DNA of 64,000 nt. It comes from Actinomyces trachealis (lineage in GTDB: Bacteria > Actinomycetota > Actinomycetes > Actinomycetales > Actinomycetaceae). Position 1 is the first letter of the stretch. The number at the start of each line of letters is the position of its first letter. The notes beneath the pieces are model-generated. The model did no database searches and was not told the DNA's origin. It worked only from the letters and a program-made list of their open reading frames with translations. Of this stretch, positions 29,881 to 44,963 are shown piece after piece. The stretch covers positions 744,001 to 808,000 of the forward strand of contig NZ_CP065027.1 of assembly GCF_015711475.1 (NCBI RefSeq), in the 5' to 3' direction. Position numbers and translations under genes: made by a program.

Positions 29881-29909
29881 TTGACGTGTGGGGGAGGGCT
29901 GCGTATTGT
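29881..29909 (+). promoter_or_regulatory. Candidate rRNA operon promoter
   Basis: TTGACG (29881-29886), a 17-base spacer and TATTGT (29904-29909) form the best sigma-A-type promoter in the window, about 360 bases before the 16S gene. The leader downstream has a small CCCCGG/CCGGGG hairpin (29928-29945). Confidence 0.65.
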
Positions 29910-30268
29910 CTTCCCCGGCCCGAACGGCCCCGGTTTTGACCGGGGAGGTGAGGGTATGAACTGAAAAGGGCTGGAATCGTGGAGACCCGGATCACGGGAA
30001 ATCGATTTGACGCGGTTCGATCGGCTCGCTAAAGTTCATCTGGCGCTTCCGGAAAGGATCGCTGCTGCGGGAAGTGGTGGTGGTTGTTTCGGTGGGTGTG
30101 TTGTTTGAGAGCTCGATAGTGTGTCATGTTTTTTATGTCATGGTGGGATGGCTGGTTTTTGGGGCTTTTGGGTTCTGGGGGCTGGTTGTCTTGTTTTTTG
30201 GTTTTGCTTGCCTCTCTTTTTTGGGGGGGTGGGTTGGGCTTGGGGATGTTTTTTCTCTGAAGTTGTTT
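29910..30268 (+). other. rRNA leader region
   Basis: Transcribed but non-coding leader between promoter and 16S. It contains TTTGAGAGCTCGATAGTGTG near 30103-30122, of the kind seen before 16S genes in actinobacteria and linked to processing/antitermination. The last 130 bases are strikingly T/G-rich. Open frames here are not genes. Confidence 0.6.
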
Positions 30269-35361
<5,093 letters not shown>

Positions 35362-35401
35362 ACCCCCCACACACACAAGGGGGGGCATGAACAACACCAC
35401 A

Positions 35402-35415
35402 CGCGCCCACTATAC
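35402..35415 (+). repeat. 3' arm of the 23S processing stem
   Basis: CGCGCCCACTATAC, the exact reverse complement of 32126-32139 upstream of the 23S gene. The two arms would pair across the whole 23S precursor, as in RNase III processing stems. The surrounding A/C-rich spacer partly mirrors the T/G-rich DNA before the 23S gene. Confidence 0.75.
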
Positions 35416-35527
35416 GGTCCACCACCAACCCACCCCAAAACAAACACCAACAACCAAACCAACAACAACCATAATTGAACACACAGCCAACCACACCAAT
35501 CACACAAACAGGCTGGCTGACCACAAA

Positions 35528-35646
35528 CGTCTCGGTGGTCATAGCGGGAAGGCAACGCCCGGCCCCATTCCGAACCCGGAAGCTAAGACTCCCAGCGCCA
35601 ATGGTACTGCACCCGCCAGGGTGTGGGAGAGTAGGACACCACCGAG
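35528..35646 (+). rRNA. rrf: 5S ribosomal RNA
   Basis: About 119 bases with the typical core ATAGCGGGAAGGCAACGCCCGG, CCCCATTCCGAACCCGGAAG and GGGAGAGTAGGACACCACCGAG. The ends TCTCGGTGGT and ACCACCGAG(C)A pair to close helix I. Third gene of the operon; followed by a terminator. Confidence 0.95.
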
Positions 35647-35662
35647 CACACACCCAAGGGAC

Positions 35663-35692
35663 GAGGCCCCCAACCACCACGTTGGGGGCCTC
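35663..35692 (+). terminator. rRNA operon terminator
   Basis: Perfect 12-bp inverted repeat GAGGCCCCCAAC / GTTGGGGGCCTC with a 6-base loop, 17 bases after the 5S gene. Confidence 0.85.
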
Positions 35693-35790
35693 CCCACACA
35701 ACAAACAACAAACACAAAAGGAAGTCATTCTTCCCACAAATACCTGAGGGAATTCGCCTCAGAAGGTGTTGTCAGAGAACTATAGAGCCC

Positions 35791-37128
35791 GTGTCTGACA
35801 GCATGACCCCATACGACCCCACCAAACCCGAACCAGCGCTTGACGCGGACCGCCTCATGAAGCAGTCCGGCGTGGTGATTCGCTTAGGCCGCATGATGCT
35901 CGCCGCGGGCGCTGGCTCCTACCGCGTCAAGTCCTCCATGGCCCGCGCTGCCGCCGCCGTCGGACTTGACCGACATGAAGCCACAGTGACCATGACGGAA
36001 CTGGTCACCTCCTCCTACGTGGGGGAGCGCTTCCGCACTGAGACCGCCGAGCAGCGTCGCGTGGGCGTGAACGTGGCCCGGCTTGAAGCACTACGTCGGA
36101 TCGTCCACGACCTTAAGGCCCACACCACAGTGGAGGAGCTGGACGCCAAGCTAGACCAGGTCTCCAAGATGCACGCCCTGTACGGGAACGTCGCGAACGC
36201 GCTGGCCTCCGGCGTCGCCTGTGCAGGATTCTGCTTCCTGAACAAGGGGGGCTGGGTGGAGTGCCTGTTGGTGCTGCTCGCTGCCGGTATCGGCCAGGCA
36301 ACGCGCCGCCAGATGCTTGAGCGCCAGTTCCAGCACTTTTTCACCTGGCTGGTCTGCGGTGTGGTTGCCTCTGGCATCTACATGGGTGCCGATGCGGCGC
36401 TGGTGGCCACTGGCGTCATCTCGGGGAGTCACCAGGGCGGCATCGTCTCCGCCATCTTGTTCCTTATCCCCGGTTTCCCGCTGGTCACCGCCATGCTTGA
36501 CCTGGCCCGGCAGGACTTCTCTTCCGCCATCTCACGCGGCTCCTATGTGGTCCTGATGATGGCCTCTGCCGGTGTGGCGGTGTGGGGCGTGACCTACCCC
36601 TTCAACTGGGACGTCACCACCGTCACCTCCCCCCACCCCCACGGGCTACTGCTCTACGCCCTGCGCTGTTTCTGCTCGTTTATTGCCGCCTACGGCTTCG
36701 CCATGCTGTTCAACGCCCCCGCCCGCGCCTGCCTGCTGGCCGCAATCGTTGGCGCCGTGGCCAACACTGGCCGATTGTTCCTTATCGACGTCGTCGGCGT
36801 GCCGTGGCAGCTGGCGGTGGGTTTGGCTGCCGTGGTGATCGGCCTGTTGGCCCAGGCCTTCGTCTCGCGCGCTAGCCAGTCGCGTGTGGCCTTGTCTGTG
36901 CCGGCCGTGGTCATCATGATCCCGGGCGTGCCCTTCTACCGGGCCATCACCTCCCTGAACGACCGTGCCAAGGACCCCACGGTGGCGGTCAACGAGGCCA
37001 TGGGCAACCTGTGGCAGGTGTTCTTCGTGATCGCCGCCATCGGGGTGGGGCTGGCGCTGGCCCGCATCATCACCGACCACGGCTGGCGTCACGACGTCGC
37101 CACCGCCGACCTGGTCAGCCAGTTCTGA
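35791..37128 (+). CDS. ThrE-type threonine/serine exporter family protein
   Basis: A 445-residue membrane protein combining both halves of the ThrE family (a YjjP-like DUF1212 N-terminal part and a YjjB-like C-terminal part). Visible are LGRMMLAAGAGSYRVKSSM at the N-terminus, a hydrophobic core of about ten helices from residue 130 on, the family motif FLIPGFPLVTAMLDLARQDFSSAISR and PAVVIMIPGVPFYRA. In Corynebacterium ThrE exports threonine and serine; the substrate here is inferred. GTG 35791 is used; ATG 35803 is an alternative. It ends before a perfect hairpin shared with the convergent transporter gene. Confidence 0.83.
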   Translation: MSDSMTPYDPTKPEPALDADRLMKQSGVVIRLGRMMLAAGAGSYRVKSSMARAAAAVGLDRHEATVTMTELVTSSYVGERFRTETAEQRRVGVNVARLEALRRIVHDLKAHTTVEELDAKLDQVSKMHALYGNVANALASGVACAGFCFLNKGGWVECLLVLLAAGIGQATRRQMLERQFQHFFTWLVCGVVASGIYMGADAALVATGVISGSHQGGIVSAILFLIPGFPLVTAMLDLARQDFSSAISRGSYVVLMMASAGVAVWGVTYPFNWDVTTVTSPHPHGLLLYALRCFCSFIAAYGFAMLFNAPARACLLAAIVGAVANTGRLFLIDVVGVPWQLAVGLAAVVIGLLAQAFVSRASQSRVALSVPAVVIMIPGVPFYRAITSLNDRAKDPTVAVNEAMGNLWQVFFVIAAIGVGLALARIITDHGWRHDVATADLVSQF

Positions 37129-37140
37129 CCCGCCCACCCG

Positions 37141-37183
37141 GCACCGCGTGCGCATCTGCAACTAGCAGCGGCGCACGCGGTGC
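37141..37183. terminator. Bidirectional hairpin between convergent genes
   Basis: Perfect 13-bp inverted repeat (37141-37153 and 37171-37183) with extra CTGC/GCAG pairing in the loop. It lies between the ThrE-like and YidE-like genes, which face each other, and could terminate both. Confidence 0.75.
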
Positions 37184-37222
37184 TGATTTGGTCTACTGGT
37201 GTCAGCTTGCGCTCCTTGGCGG

Positions 37223-38845
37223 CTAGAGCCCGCCGAGGATCTGTGCGATGAAAATCTTGACGATCATGGCCACCGGGTAGACCATCGCGTAGCCCAGGGC
37301 GACGCGCGGGTCGGCGCCAGTGCGCTCGTTGGCGAAAGCCAGCACGGCCGGCTGGGTCTGAGCGCCACCAAGCAGACCAGACAGGCGGGTACCACCCATC
37401 TTGATACCCCAGCGCATCCCGGCGTAGAGACCAAGTCCCACAATGGTGGTCACCAGGAAGCCGACCAGCAGGATCTTCCACCAGTCACCCCCGGAGAAGG
37501 CGTTTGCGATCTGTCCTCCGGCTTTCGTGCCAGCCTGGGCCAAGAACACCAGTAGGCCGAACTCGGAGAGCACGGCACCGGCGGTGAATGGAATCGCGGT
37601 CACAAATCTGCCGATCCGCCCGATACGCCCGAACACGAGCCCCACCAGCAGCGTGCCGGCGGCCGAGCCAATAGAGAAGGTCGCACCGGTGGGGGTCAGG
37701 AATTTCCACTCACCGATAAAGATGCCCAGGGCCATGCCCAGGCCCAGCGCCACCGGGTTGATGGAGGAAAGGCCACGCGAGGAGTCACCGAAGAACTTGG
37801 TGATGTCTCTCATGCGGCCGGTGGGGGCCACCACGCGCACCCGGTCACCCTGCTGGAGCACCAGGTCGGGTGCGCCCACCATGTCCGTGTCACCGCGGCG
37901 CACCCGCGAGATGGTGGCCTCAAAGCGGCCGTCAATGTCCAGGTCAGCGATCGTGTGACCAGCGAGCTTGGGGTCAGAGACCGTGATACGCCGGAAGTCC
38001 AGATACTTGCGGTCCGCCAGCAGGGAGTGGGAGGAGCCGTGACCGATCGCGTGGATCACCTGGTTGACGGCCTCCTGTGTGCCCACCACGGTCACTAGGT
38101 CGTCCTTGTGCATGCGCTCGTTGAAGTGCTGCTTGGTGATCGGCATGATCGGCCCGGTCTCGCCCCGGCGCAGGCGGGAGAACTTCAGTTCGCCACTGAT
38201 CTTCGCGGCGATGTCCGAGATGCGTGGGGAATCGTCACGCTCCACTCGGATGGTGCGGTTGACCAGCGGGGAGGGGGTGTCCCGGTCGGTCTTGCGGTAG
38301 CTCAGAGCCAGCAGGCAGAAGAACAGCATGCCGATGACGCCAAAGAGGTAGGCGACGGCGTAGCCCACCGTGGCGATTGCGGCACCCTGCGGGTCACCGT
38401 GCAGCTCAGCGGCTTGACCTGCTGCCGCCAGCGCTGGTGTGTTCGTGACCGCGCCAGCGAAGGTTCCGGCAATCAACGCAGGTGGCATACCCAGCGCCCG
38501 GCCCACACCCACGGCCGTTGCCGCAGCCACCACGAAGGCGGCCACCATGATGGCAATCGGTCCCAGTGCTGTCTTGAGGGAGTGGAAAAAATTCGGGCCG
38601 GAGCTCACGCCGATGGCAAAGGTGAAGATCGCCAGGCCCAGAATGCCAAAGTGGCCGGGCACTTCCAGCTTGACTCCTTGTGCAGTCGCCCAGGCGGCCA
38701 AGGTGATGCCCGCGAACAGTACGGCGGCTGCACCCAGGGAGACGCCCTTGACCTTGATGTGCCCGAAGAGCATGCCAATGCCGATAAGGAGGAACAGAAC
38801 CAGGACTGGGTTGGCTCCCAGGTGGTTCAGGATGGTCAGTACCAC
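37223..38845 (-). CDS. YidE/AspT-type putative transporter with two RCK_C domains
   Basis: A protein of about 540 residues of the aspartate-alanine-exchanger (AAE) family. Two membrane halves, each with the family repeat (FAIGVSSGPNFFHSL with GTFAGAVTNTPALAAA in the first; GLLVFLAQAGTKAGGQIANAF with LLGGAQTQPAVLAFAN in the second), flank two cytoplasmic TrkA-C-like domains around residues 205-365. I place the start at GTG 38843-38845 because family members begin just before the first helix (TILNHLGANPVLVLFLL). The open frame extends upstream to 38947. The substrate is not known; anion or amino-acid exchange is typical for the family. Confidence 0.8.
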   Translation of the reverse strand: MVLTILNHLGANPVLVLFLLIGIGMLFGHIKVKGVSLGAAAVLFAGITLAAWATAQGVKLEVPGHFGILGLAIFTFAIGVSSGPNFFHSLKTALGPIAIMVAAFVVAAATAVGVGRALGMPPALIAGTFAGAVTNTPALAAAGQAAELHGDPQGAAIATVGYAVAYLFGVIGMLFFCLLALSYRKTDRDTPSPLVNRTIRVERDDSPRISDIAAKISGELKFSRLRRGETGPIMPITKQHFNERMHKDDLVTVVGTQEAVNQVIHAIGHGSSHSLLADRKYLDFRRITVSDPKLAGHTIADLDIDGRFEATISRVRRGDTDMVGAPDLVLQQGDRVRVVAPTGRMRDITKFFGDSSRGLSSINPVALGLGMALGIFIGEWKFLTPTGATFSIGSAAGTLLVGLVFGRIGRIGRFVTAIPFTAGAVLSEFGLLVFLAQAGTKAGGQIANAFSGGDWWKILLVGFLVTTIVGLGLYAGMRWGIKMGGTRLSGLLGGAQTQPAVLAFANERTGADPRVALGYAMVYPVAMIVKIFIAQILGGL

Positions 38846-39148
38846 TTTGTGCTGCCAACTTTCCGAAAGGGGCCCCAATCCGGTCGGGGCGATGAGTCGG
38901 TGACGTAAACATCCTGTCATTGGTTGGGGGAGGGGGTGTTGGACCAAAGACCGTGGGAATCAGCACAGGGAGGAGCGTGCGCGTTGAGGGGGCGTCCCCC
39001 ACTCCTTCCACAATCTGAGCCGTGATTCCACGATGTGAAACATATGATCCTGTTTGTGACTCGGGCACCCCCAGGGCCTAGTGTCGTCTCCGGGGCCGTC
39101 CGGCCCGTTTTCAGCCGCGACGGCGGTGCTCAAGGCAGGAGGGCACAG
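38846..39148. promoter_or_regulatory. Divergent control region upstream of ilvB, with attenuator-like hairpin
   Basis: A 303-base gap. TATGAT at 39043-39048 is a reasonable -10 for the ilv operon, although I see no good -35 with it. A small stem GGGCC/GGCCC (39093-39097 and 39102-39106) followed by GTTTT (39107-39111) is terminator-like and lies in the predicted leader. A GGGGG/CCCCC hairpin sits at 38988-39000. No stop-terminated leader peptide rich in Ile, Leu or Val was found, so attenuation is only a suggestion. Confidence 0.4.
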
Positions 39149-40993
39149 ATGACTGGTCAAGACGCGCCTACGGCGGTCCCGTCGGCCGCCGAGGCCGAGG
39201 CGGCAACAGCCGCTACGACGCCCCACACCTCCTCGCAGCAGCCCGAGCAGGTAACCGGAGCTGAGGCACTGGTCAGGTCCCTGGAGGCGGTTGGGGTCAC
39301 TCACATATTCGGCATGCCCGGGGGCGCGATCCTGCCCTTCTATGACCCACTGCTGGCCTCCAAGAAGATCCGCCACATCCTGGTGCGTCACGAGCAGGGG
39401 GCCGGGCACGCCGCCGAGGGCTACGCCGTCGTCACCGGCAGGCCCGGTGTTTGTGTGGCCACCTCCGGTCCTGGAGCGACCAACCTCATCACCGCCATTG
39501 GTGACGCCCACATGGATTCCATTCCCATGGTGGCCATTACCGGGCAGGTCGGCGCCGGGTTGATCGGCACGGACGCCTTCCAGGAGGCGGACATCGTTGG
39601 CGCCACCATGCCTTTTGTGAAGCATTCCTTCCTGGTCACCGACCCGGATGAGGTTCCCGCCCGGGTGGCTGAGGCTTTCCACCTGGCTTCCACCGGACGG
39701 CCTGGCCCGGTCCTGATCGACGTCACTAAGGACGCCCAGAACAGCCTGACCACCTTCTCCTGGCCCCCCGTTACGGATCTGCCCGGCTACCACCTGCCCG
39801 GTAAACCGAACCAGCGTCGTGTTACCCAAGCCGCTGAGGCCATCGCCCATGCTGCGCGGCCCGTGTTTCTGCTCGGCGGTGGCCTGGTCCGCTCCGACCT
39901 GGATCCCGCCCAGCTGCGTGAGCTTGTGGAGCTGGTTGGCGCCCCCTTCACCACCACGCTGATGGCCCTAGGGGTCCTGCCCTCCGACCACCCGCAAGCC
40001 TTAGGTATGCCCGGTATGCACGGCACCGTGGCCGCCGTCGGCGCCCTCCAGCGCGCCGACCTCATCATTACGCTCGGCGCCCGCTTTGACGACCGGGTGA
40101 CGGGCAAGGTGGACTCCTTCGCCACCCGGGCGGCGGTCATCCACGTGGACATTGATCCCGCCGAGATCTCTAAGATCCGCACCGCTGACGTGCCGATCGT
40201 CGGCCAGCTCAAGGATGTTGTCCCTGCGCTTACTGCCGCCTTCAAACGCCTGGTTGAGCAGGAGGGCCGCACCGACATTGACCCCTGGACCACTGAGGTG
40301 GCCCACATGCGTGCGGTCTACCCCCCCGAGTGGACTGACACCGATGACGGCCTGCTCCAGCCCCAGGAGGTCATCTCGCACCTGGGTAAGGCCGCTAGCG
40401 AGGACACGATCTGGGTCACCGGCGTGGGCCAGCACCAGATGTGGGCCGCCCAATTCCTCCCGCACCGGCGCCACCGCTCCTGGCTGACTTCTGGCGGGGC
40501 CGGGACCATGGGCTACGGCGTGCCTGCGGCCATGGGGGCCAAGGTGGCGGCCCCGGACCGGCCCGTGTGGCTGATCGACGGCGACGGCTGCTTCCAGATG
40601 ACTAACCAGGAGCTGGCCACCTGCACCCTCGCTGAGGTGCCGATCAAAGTTGCCGTCATCAACAACTCCTCCTTGGGCATGGTGCGCCAGTGGCAGAACC
40701 TCTTCTACGGGCAGCGCTACTCCAACACGCACCTGCACACGGGGGCCGGGACGGTGCGCGTGCCGGACTTCGTGAAGCTGGCGGAAGCCTACGGCGCCGT
40801 CGGCCTGCGTTGTGAGCGCCTGGAGGACGTGGACGAGGTGATCGCTCAGGCGAACGCCATCAATGATCGCCCCGTGGTTATCGACTTCACCGTCTCCGCC
40901 GACGCGCAGGTCTGGCCGATGGTCGCTGCCGGGGTCTCCAATGACGCCATCCAGCATGCCCGGGGCATGAGCCCCCAGTGGGAAGAGGAGTGA
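39149..40993 (+). CDS. ilvB: Acetolactate synthase large subunit
   Basis: A 614-residue ThDP enzyme making acetolactate and acetohydroxybutyrate, first committed step of Val, Leu and Ile synthesis. The activating glutamate is E82 in [18 protein letters not shown]-domain and ThDP motifs [11 protein letters not shown] and [14 protein letters not shown] with [12 protein letters not shown] are complete. The first 30 residues are Ala/Thr-rich. ATG 39149 is chosen because AGGAGG lies six bases upstream; the frame is open further up but lacks such a site. Operon ilvB-ilvN-ilvC: ilvN begins 4 bases after its stop. Confidence 0.95.
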   Translation: MTGQDAPTAVPSAAEAEAATAATTPHTSSQQPEQVTGAEALVRSLEAVGVTHIFGMPGGAILPFYDPLLASKKIRHILVRHEQGAGHAAEGYAVVTGRPGVCVATSGPGATNLITAIGDAHMDSIPMVAITGQVGAGLIGTDAFQEADIVGATMPFVKHSFLVTDPDEVPARVAEAFHLASTGRPGPVLIDVTKDAQNSLTTFSWPPVTDLPGYHLPGKPNQRRVTQAAEAIAHAARPVFLLGGGLVRSDLDPAQLRELVELVGAPFTTTLMALGVLPSDHPQALGMPGMHGTVAAVGALQRADLIITLGARFDDRVTGKVDSFATRAAVIHVDIDPAEISKIRTADVPIVGQLKDVVPALTAAFKRLVEQEGRTDIDPWTTEVAHMRAVYPPEWTDTDDGLLQPQEVISHLGKAASEDTIWVTGVGQHQMWAAQFLPHRRHRSWLTSGGAGTMGYGVPAAMGAKVAAPDRPVWLIDGDGCFQMTNQELATCTLAEVPIKVAVINNSSLGMVRQWQNLFYGQRYSNTHLHTGAGTVRVPDFVKLAEAYGAVGLRCERLEDVDEVIAQANAINDRPVVIDFTVSADAQVWPMVAAGVSNDAIQHARGMSPQWEEE

Positions 40994-40997
40994 GCTG

Positions 40998-41507
40998 ATG
41001 AGTAAGCGCACGCTTTCAGTCCTGGTGGAGAACAAGCCTGGCGTGCTCACGCGCGTCTCCGCCCTGTTTACTCGCCGCGGCTTCAACATCCATTCCTTGG
41101 CCGTGGGCCCCACCGAGCACGAGGACGTCTCCCGTATCACGGTGATAGCCGACACCGAGGGGCCCGCCATGGAACAGGTCACCAAGCAGCTCAACAAGCT
41201 GGTCAACGTGCTCAAGATTGTGGAACTGGACCCGGCGGCTTCAGTGGAGCGTGAGCTATACCTGATCAAGGTGAAGGCTGATGACTCTAACCGTACGGCT
41301 GTCCTGCAGATTGTGGACCTGTTCCGCGCGCATGTGGTGGATGTGGCCCCCGCCTCCGTGGTTATTGAGACCGTAGGCTCCGAGTCCAAGGTGCGGGCGC
41401 TGCTTATCGCGCTTCAGCCCTACGGGGTTAAGGAGATCGTCCAGTCAGGTGCTGTGGCTATTACGCGTGGCCCTCGGTCCATCACCGATCAACTCAAGGA
41501 GAAGTGA
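40998..41507 (+). CDS. ilvN: Acetolactate synthase small (regulatory) subunit
   Basis: A 169-residue subunit with an N-terminal ACT domain (LSVLVENKPGVLTRVSALFTRRG, FNIHSLAVGPTE) and a C-terminal ALS_ss_C domain (IVDLFRAHVVDVAPASVVIE and ALQPYGVKEIVQSG). It binds valine and confers feedback inhibition on IlvB. Spacing on both sides is only a few bases, so it is within the ilvBNC operon. Length is normal. Confidence 0.96.
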   Translation: MSKRTLSVLVENKPGVLTRVSALFTRRGFNIHSLAVGPTEHEDVSRITVIADTEGPAMEQVTKQLNKLVNVLKIVELDPAASVERELYLIKVKADDSNRTAVLQIVDLFRAHVVDVAPASVVIETVGSESKVRALLIALQPYGVKEIVQSGAVAITRGPRSITDQLKEK

Positions 41508-42548
<1,041 letters not shown>

Positions 42549-42585
42549 GCCGGTCTTAGCGGCTCTCGACACCCGAACCCGGCCT

Positions 42586-42655
42586 CGACACCTGAACCCA
42601 GCCTCGACACCCCAGTTGCTGCCACCAGGGTGTCGAGGCTGGGTTCAAGTGTCGA
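42586..42655. repeat. 70-bp palindromic repeat, copy 1
   Basis: Long inverted repeat with arms at 42585-42612 and 42628-42655 (28 bp, one mismatch) around a 15-base loop. It is identical over 70 bases to 43699-43768. Partial units of the arm sequence (CTCGACACCCGAACCCGG) also precede it from 42564. It lies between the convergent ilvC and the DUF559-like gene and ends two bases before that gene's stop, so it may serve as a terminator for both. Confidence 0.95.
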
Positions 42656-42656
42656 A

Positions 42657-43592
42657 CTAGTGCTGAGGCAGTATCCCGACATCGGCTAGTAGGTCCAGCA
42701 GCCGGGGGGAGTGTATGGCGTCATTCCAGGTCCAACGCACCACGCGCATCCCGGTGACCCGCTCTAGGCGGTTCTCGCGGCGGCGTTCTTCGATGACGAT
42801 CTTGTCGACCGGCTTTCCGCTCAGGGCCCGCGTGTACTTGACCACGCCGTCGAACTCCCCGATTACTCCCAAATCAGGCCACATGAAGTCGACCCTGCCG
42901 ATGAATTCGCCACTGCGGCTGAAGACCTCAGACTGGAGCTGTGGAATCGGCAGGTGACGCTCAAGCATCACCGCGCGGCTCAGGCTCTCACCCGGGGACT
43001 CGGCCAGGGCACTCGCAGCCTCGACTGCCGCCAGGAGCCGGGCCTTTCCCGGGGCGCGTGGGTGCACTGCCGCCAGCTTGCGGATCTCGTCCTTGGTGAC
43101 GGTCTTGGTACGCAGGGCGTGGTCGATACCAGCCAGGTTTGAGGCAAGGGGACGGCGGCGTCCCAGGTCTACAAGCGTTTGTGCTGGCGTTGAGAGGCGC
43201 ACGCCCTCAAGGAATATAGACTCGTGATTCGCTGGCACGGGTAGGGTCCGGCAAGTGACGGAGCTTCGTCCGCCGGAGCGGGATGGGCGCGCGAACTGCA
43301 CCTGGTTTGGCAAGCTGCCGATGAGCGGGATCCCGTGCAGGACTGCTGCGGATTCACGGGCGACTATGGCTTCTTCTGAAACCTGCCCGACTAGTAGCAC
43401 CGCTAGGACCTTCACTAGGTGACGCTGGGAGTGATTCAGCCGGTCCAAGTCCTCCTGAAGCGCGTAGGCGCCGCGGCAGAGCCGTGTATGGCGTGAGCCT
43501 GGCTGGTTGGCCGAGCTGGCGAGCGCGTACGTCGACAGGCCGTGGAGAGCTTGGTCGCGGCTGAGGAGAATTGGAATTGGTGAGTTCCGCAT
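42657..43592 (-). CDS. AbiEi-like / DUF559 nuclease-like protein
   Basis: A 311-residue protein of a group common in actinobacteria. The N-terminal third resembles AbiEi-type winged-helix antitoxin domains (LSRDQALHGLST, LCRGAYAL, ESAAVLHGIPLIGSL). The C-terminal third looks like a DUF559/Vsr-type PD-(D/E)XK fold: a Glu in SPGESLSRAV, GRVDFMWPDLGVIGEFDG with acidic residues, a following Lys (VVKYT), REN and the final strand VTGMRVVRWTW. Nuclease activity is inferred only. It is flanked by two identical 70-bp palindromes, interrupts an amino-acid gene cluster, and has no toxin-like partner next to it. Confidence 0.6.
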   Translation of the reverse strand: MRNSPIPILLSRDQALHGLSTYALASSANQPGSRHTRLCRGAYALQEDLDRLNHSQRHLVKVLAVLLVGQVSEEAIVARESAAVLHGIPLIGSLPNQVQFARPSRSGGRSSVTCRTLPVPANHESIFLEGVRLSTPAQTLVDLGRRRPLASNLAGIDHALRTKTVTKDEIRKLAAVHPRAPGKARLLAAVEAASALAESPGESLSRAVMLERHLPIPQLQSEVFSRSGEFIGRVDFMWPDLGVIGEFDGVVKYTRALSGKPVDKIVIEERRRENRLERVTGMRVVRWTWNDAIHSPRLLDLLADVGILPQH

Positions 43593-43698
43593 GCCCCCAC
43601 AATGCCCTGTGTTTTACGGGGCTAAGCCGGAACTCAATGTTATCGGGGGAGAGGGCTGCAACTGGACGCCTGTGGAGCGCGGGCCCTGTGTCCGCCTC

Positions 43699-43768
43699 CG
43701 ACACCTGAACCCAGCCTCGACACCCCAGTTGCTGCCACCAGGGTGTCGAGGCTGGGTTCAAGTGTCGA
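43699..43768. repeat. 70-bp palindromic repeat, copy 2
   Basis: Same orientation and identical over 70 bases to 42586-42655. It lies in the gap between the divergent starts of the DUF559-like gene (43592) and leuB (43844), upstream of both coding regions rather than behind a gene. Confidence 0.95.
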
Positions 43769-43843
43769 GAACGGTGTATTGCTGGGCTGTCGTCCGCTGA
43801 GACGCCGTGCCAGGACTGTGGCGGTGCAGCCTATGCTCACGGC

Positions 43844-44899
43844 ATGACGCAGATCATCAAGCTCGCAGTGATTCCCGGTGACGGCATTGGCAAGGAGGTT
43901 GTGCCTGAGGGCCTCAAGGTTTTGCAGGCCGCCCTGAAGGGGGCTGATGTTGCCGTCGAGACCACCAGCTTTGACTTGGGTGCTGAGCGTTGGCACCGCA
44001 CCGGGGAGACCCTCACTGACGCGGACCTGGAGGCGATCAAAACCCATGACGTCATTCTGCTCGGCGCCGTGGGCGACCCTTCGGTGCCTTCTGGCGTGCT
44101 GGAGCGCGGCCTGCTGCTGCGCCTGCGCTTCGCCCTGGACCATTATGTGAATCTGCGGCCCTCCAAGTACTACCCGGGTGTGCCCACCCCGCTCGCCAAC
44201 CCGGGTGAGATCGATTTTGTGGTGGTGCGGGAGGGCACGGAAGGGCTGTACTGCGGCAATGGGGGGGCGGTGCGGGTGGGTACCCCGCAGGAGGTTGCCA
44301 CGGAGGTGAGTGTGAACACCGCCTACGGGGTGGAGCGGGTGGTGCGTTACGCCTTTGAGCAGGCCCGCGCCCGCAGGCAGTATTTGACGCTGGTTCACAA
44401 GCACAACGTGCTGGTTAATGCGGGGCACCTCTGGCGCCGCACGGTGGAGGCCGTCGCTGCCGAGTACCCGGAGGTCAGGACCGACTACTGCCACGTGGAC
44501 GCCGCCACGATCTACCTGGTTACTGATCCTGGGCGCTTTGACGTGATTGTTACGGACAACCTTTTTGGGGACATTCTCACTGATGAGGCCGGGGCTGTCA
44601 CCGGTGGGATCGGCCTGTCTGCCTCCGGCAACCTCAATCCCAGCGGCGAGTTCCCCTCCATGTTCGAGCCGGTGCACGGCTCCGCCCCGGATATTGCGGG
44701 CCAGGGTAAGGCGGACCCCACGGCCACGATCAGTGCCGTGGCCATGCTGCTGGAGCACATTGGTCAGGTTGAGGCCGCAGCCCGCGTGCGCGCAGCGGTG
44801 GAGGCGGACATGGCCGCCCGGGCCCGGGCGAATGCTGCGGGCTCACCGTTGGTGCGCAGCACCCAGCAGATTGGCGACGCCGTAGTGGCGTTGCTTTGA
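43844..44899 (+). CDS. leuB: 3-isopropylmalate dehydrogenase
   Basis: A 351-residue beta-decarboxylating dehydrogenase of the leucine pathway. Motifs: [18 protein letters not shown] at the N-terminus, [36 protein letters not shown], the acid/base and metal site DAATIYLV followed by [24 protein letters not shown], and [20 protein letters not shown]. The ATG start is preceded by sequence without a strong Shine-Dalgarno. It lies between a palindrome and a lipoprotein gene on the same strand. LeuA/C/D partners are not in the window. Confidence 0.95.
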   Translation: MTQIIKLAVIPGDGIGKEVVPEGLKVLQAALKGADVAVETTSFDLGAERWHRTGETLTDADLEAIKTHDVILLGAVGDPSVPSGVLERGLLLRLRFALDHYVNLRPSKYYPGVPTPLANPGEIDFVVVREGTEGLYCGNGGAVRVGTPQEVATEVSVNTAYGVERVVRYAFEQARARRQYLTLVHKHNVLVNAGHLWRRTVEAVAAEYPEVRTDYCHVDAATIYLVTDPGRFDVIVTDNLFGDILTDEAGAVTGGIGLSASGNLNPSGEFPSMFEPVHGSAPDIAGQGKADPTATISAVAMLLEHIGQVEAAARVRAAVEADMAARARANAAGSPLVRSTQQIGDAVVALL

Positions 44900-44963
44900 G
44901 GCCACCGTTGCCTGTGGCGGTGGTCCCAGGACATGTTGGCGACTGGTGCGCTAGCGTTGACCC

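Noticed and set aside
29936..29960. Second rRNA promoter (TTGACC and TATGAA)
   Set aside because: Spacing is only 13 bases, and TTGACC is part of the small hairpin.
39035..39148. Longer ilvB start with [10 protein letters not shown] as N-terminus
   Set aside because: No ribosome-binding site there, it overlaps the likely promoter, and AGGAGG stands six bases before ATG 39149.
42657..43592. Toxin-antitoxin pair involving the AbiEi-like gene
   Set aside because: No AbiEii-type nucleotidyltransferase or other partner lies next to it; only a distant domain resemblance.
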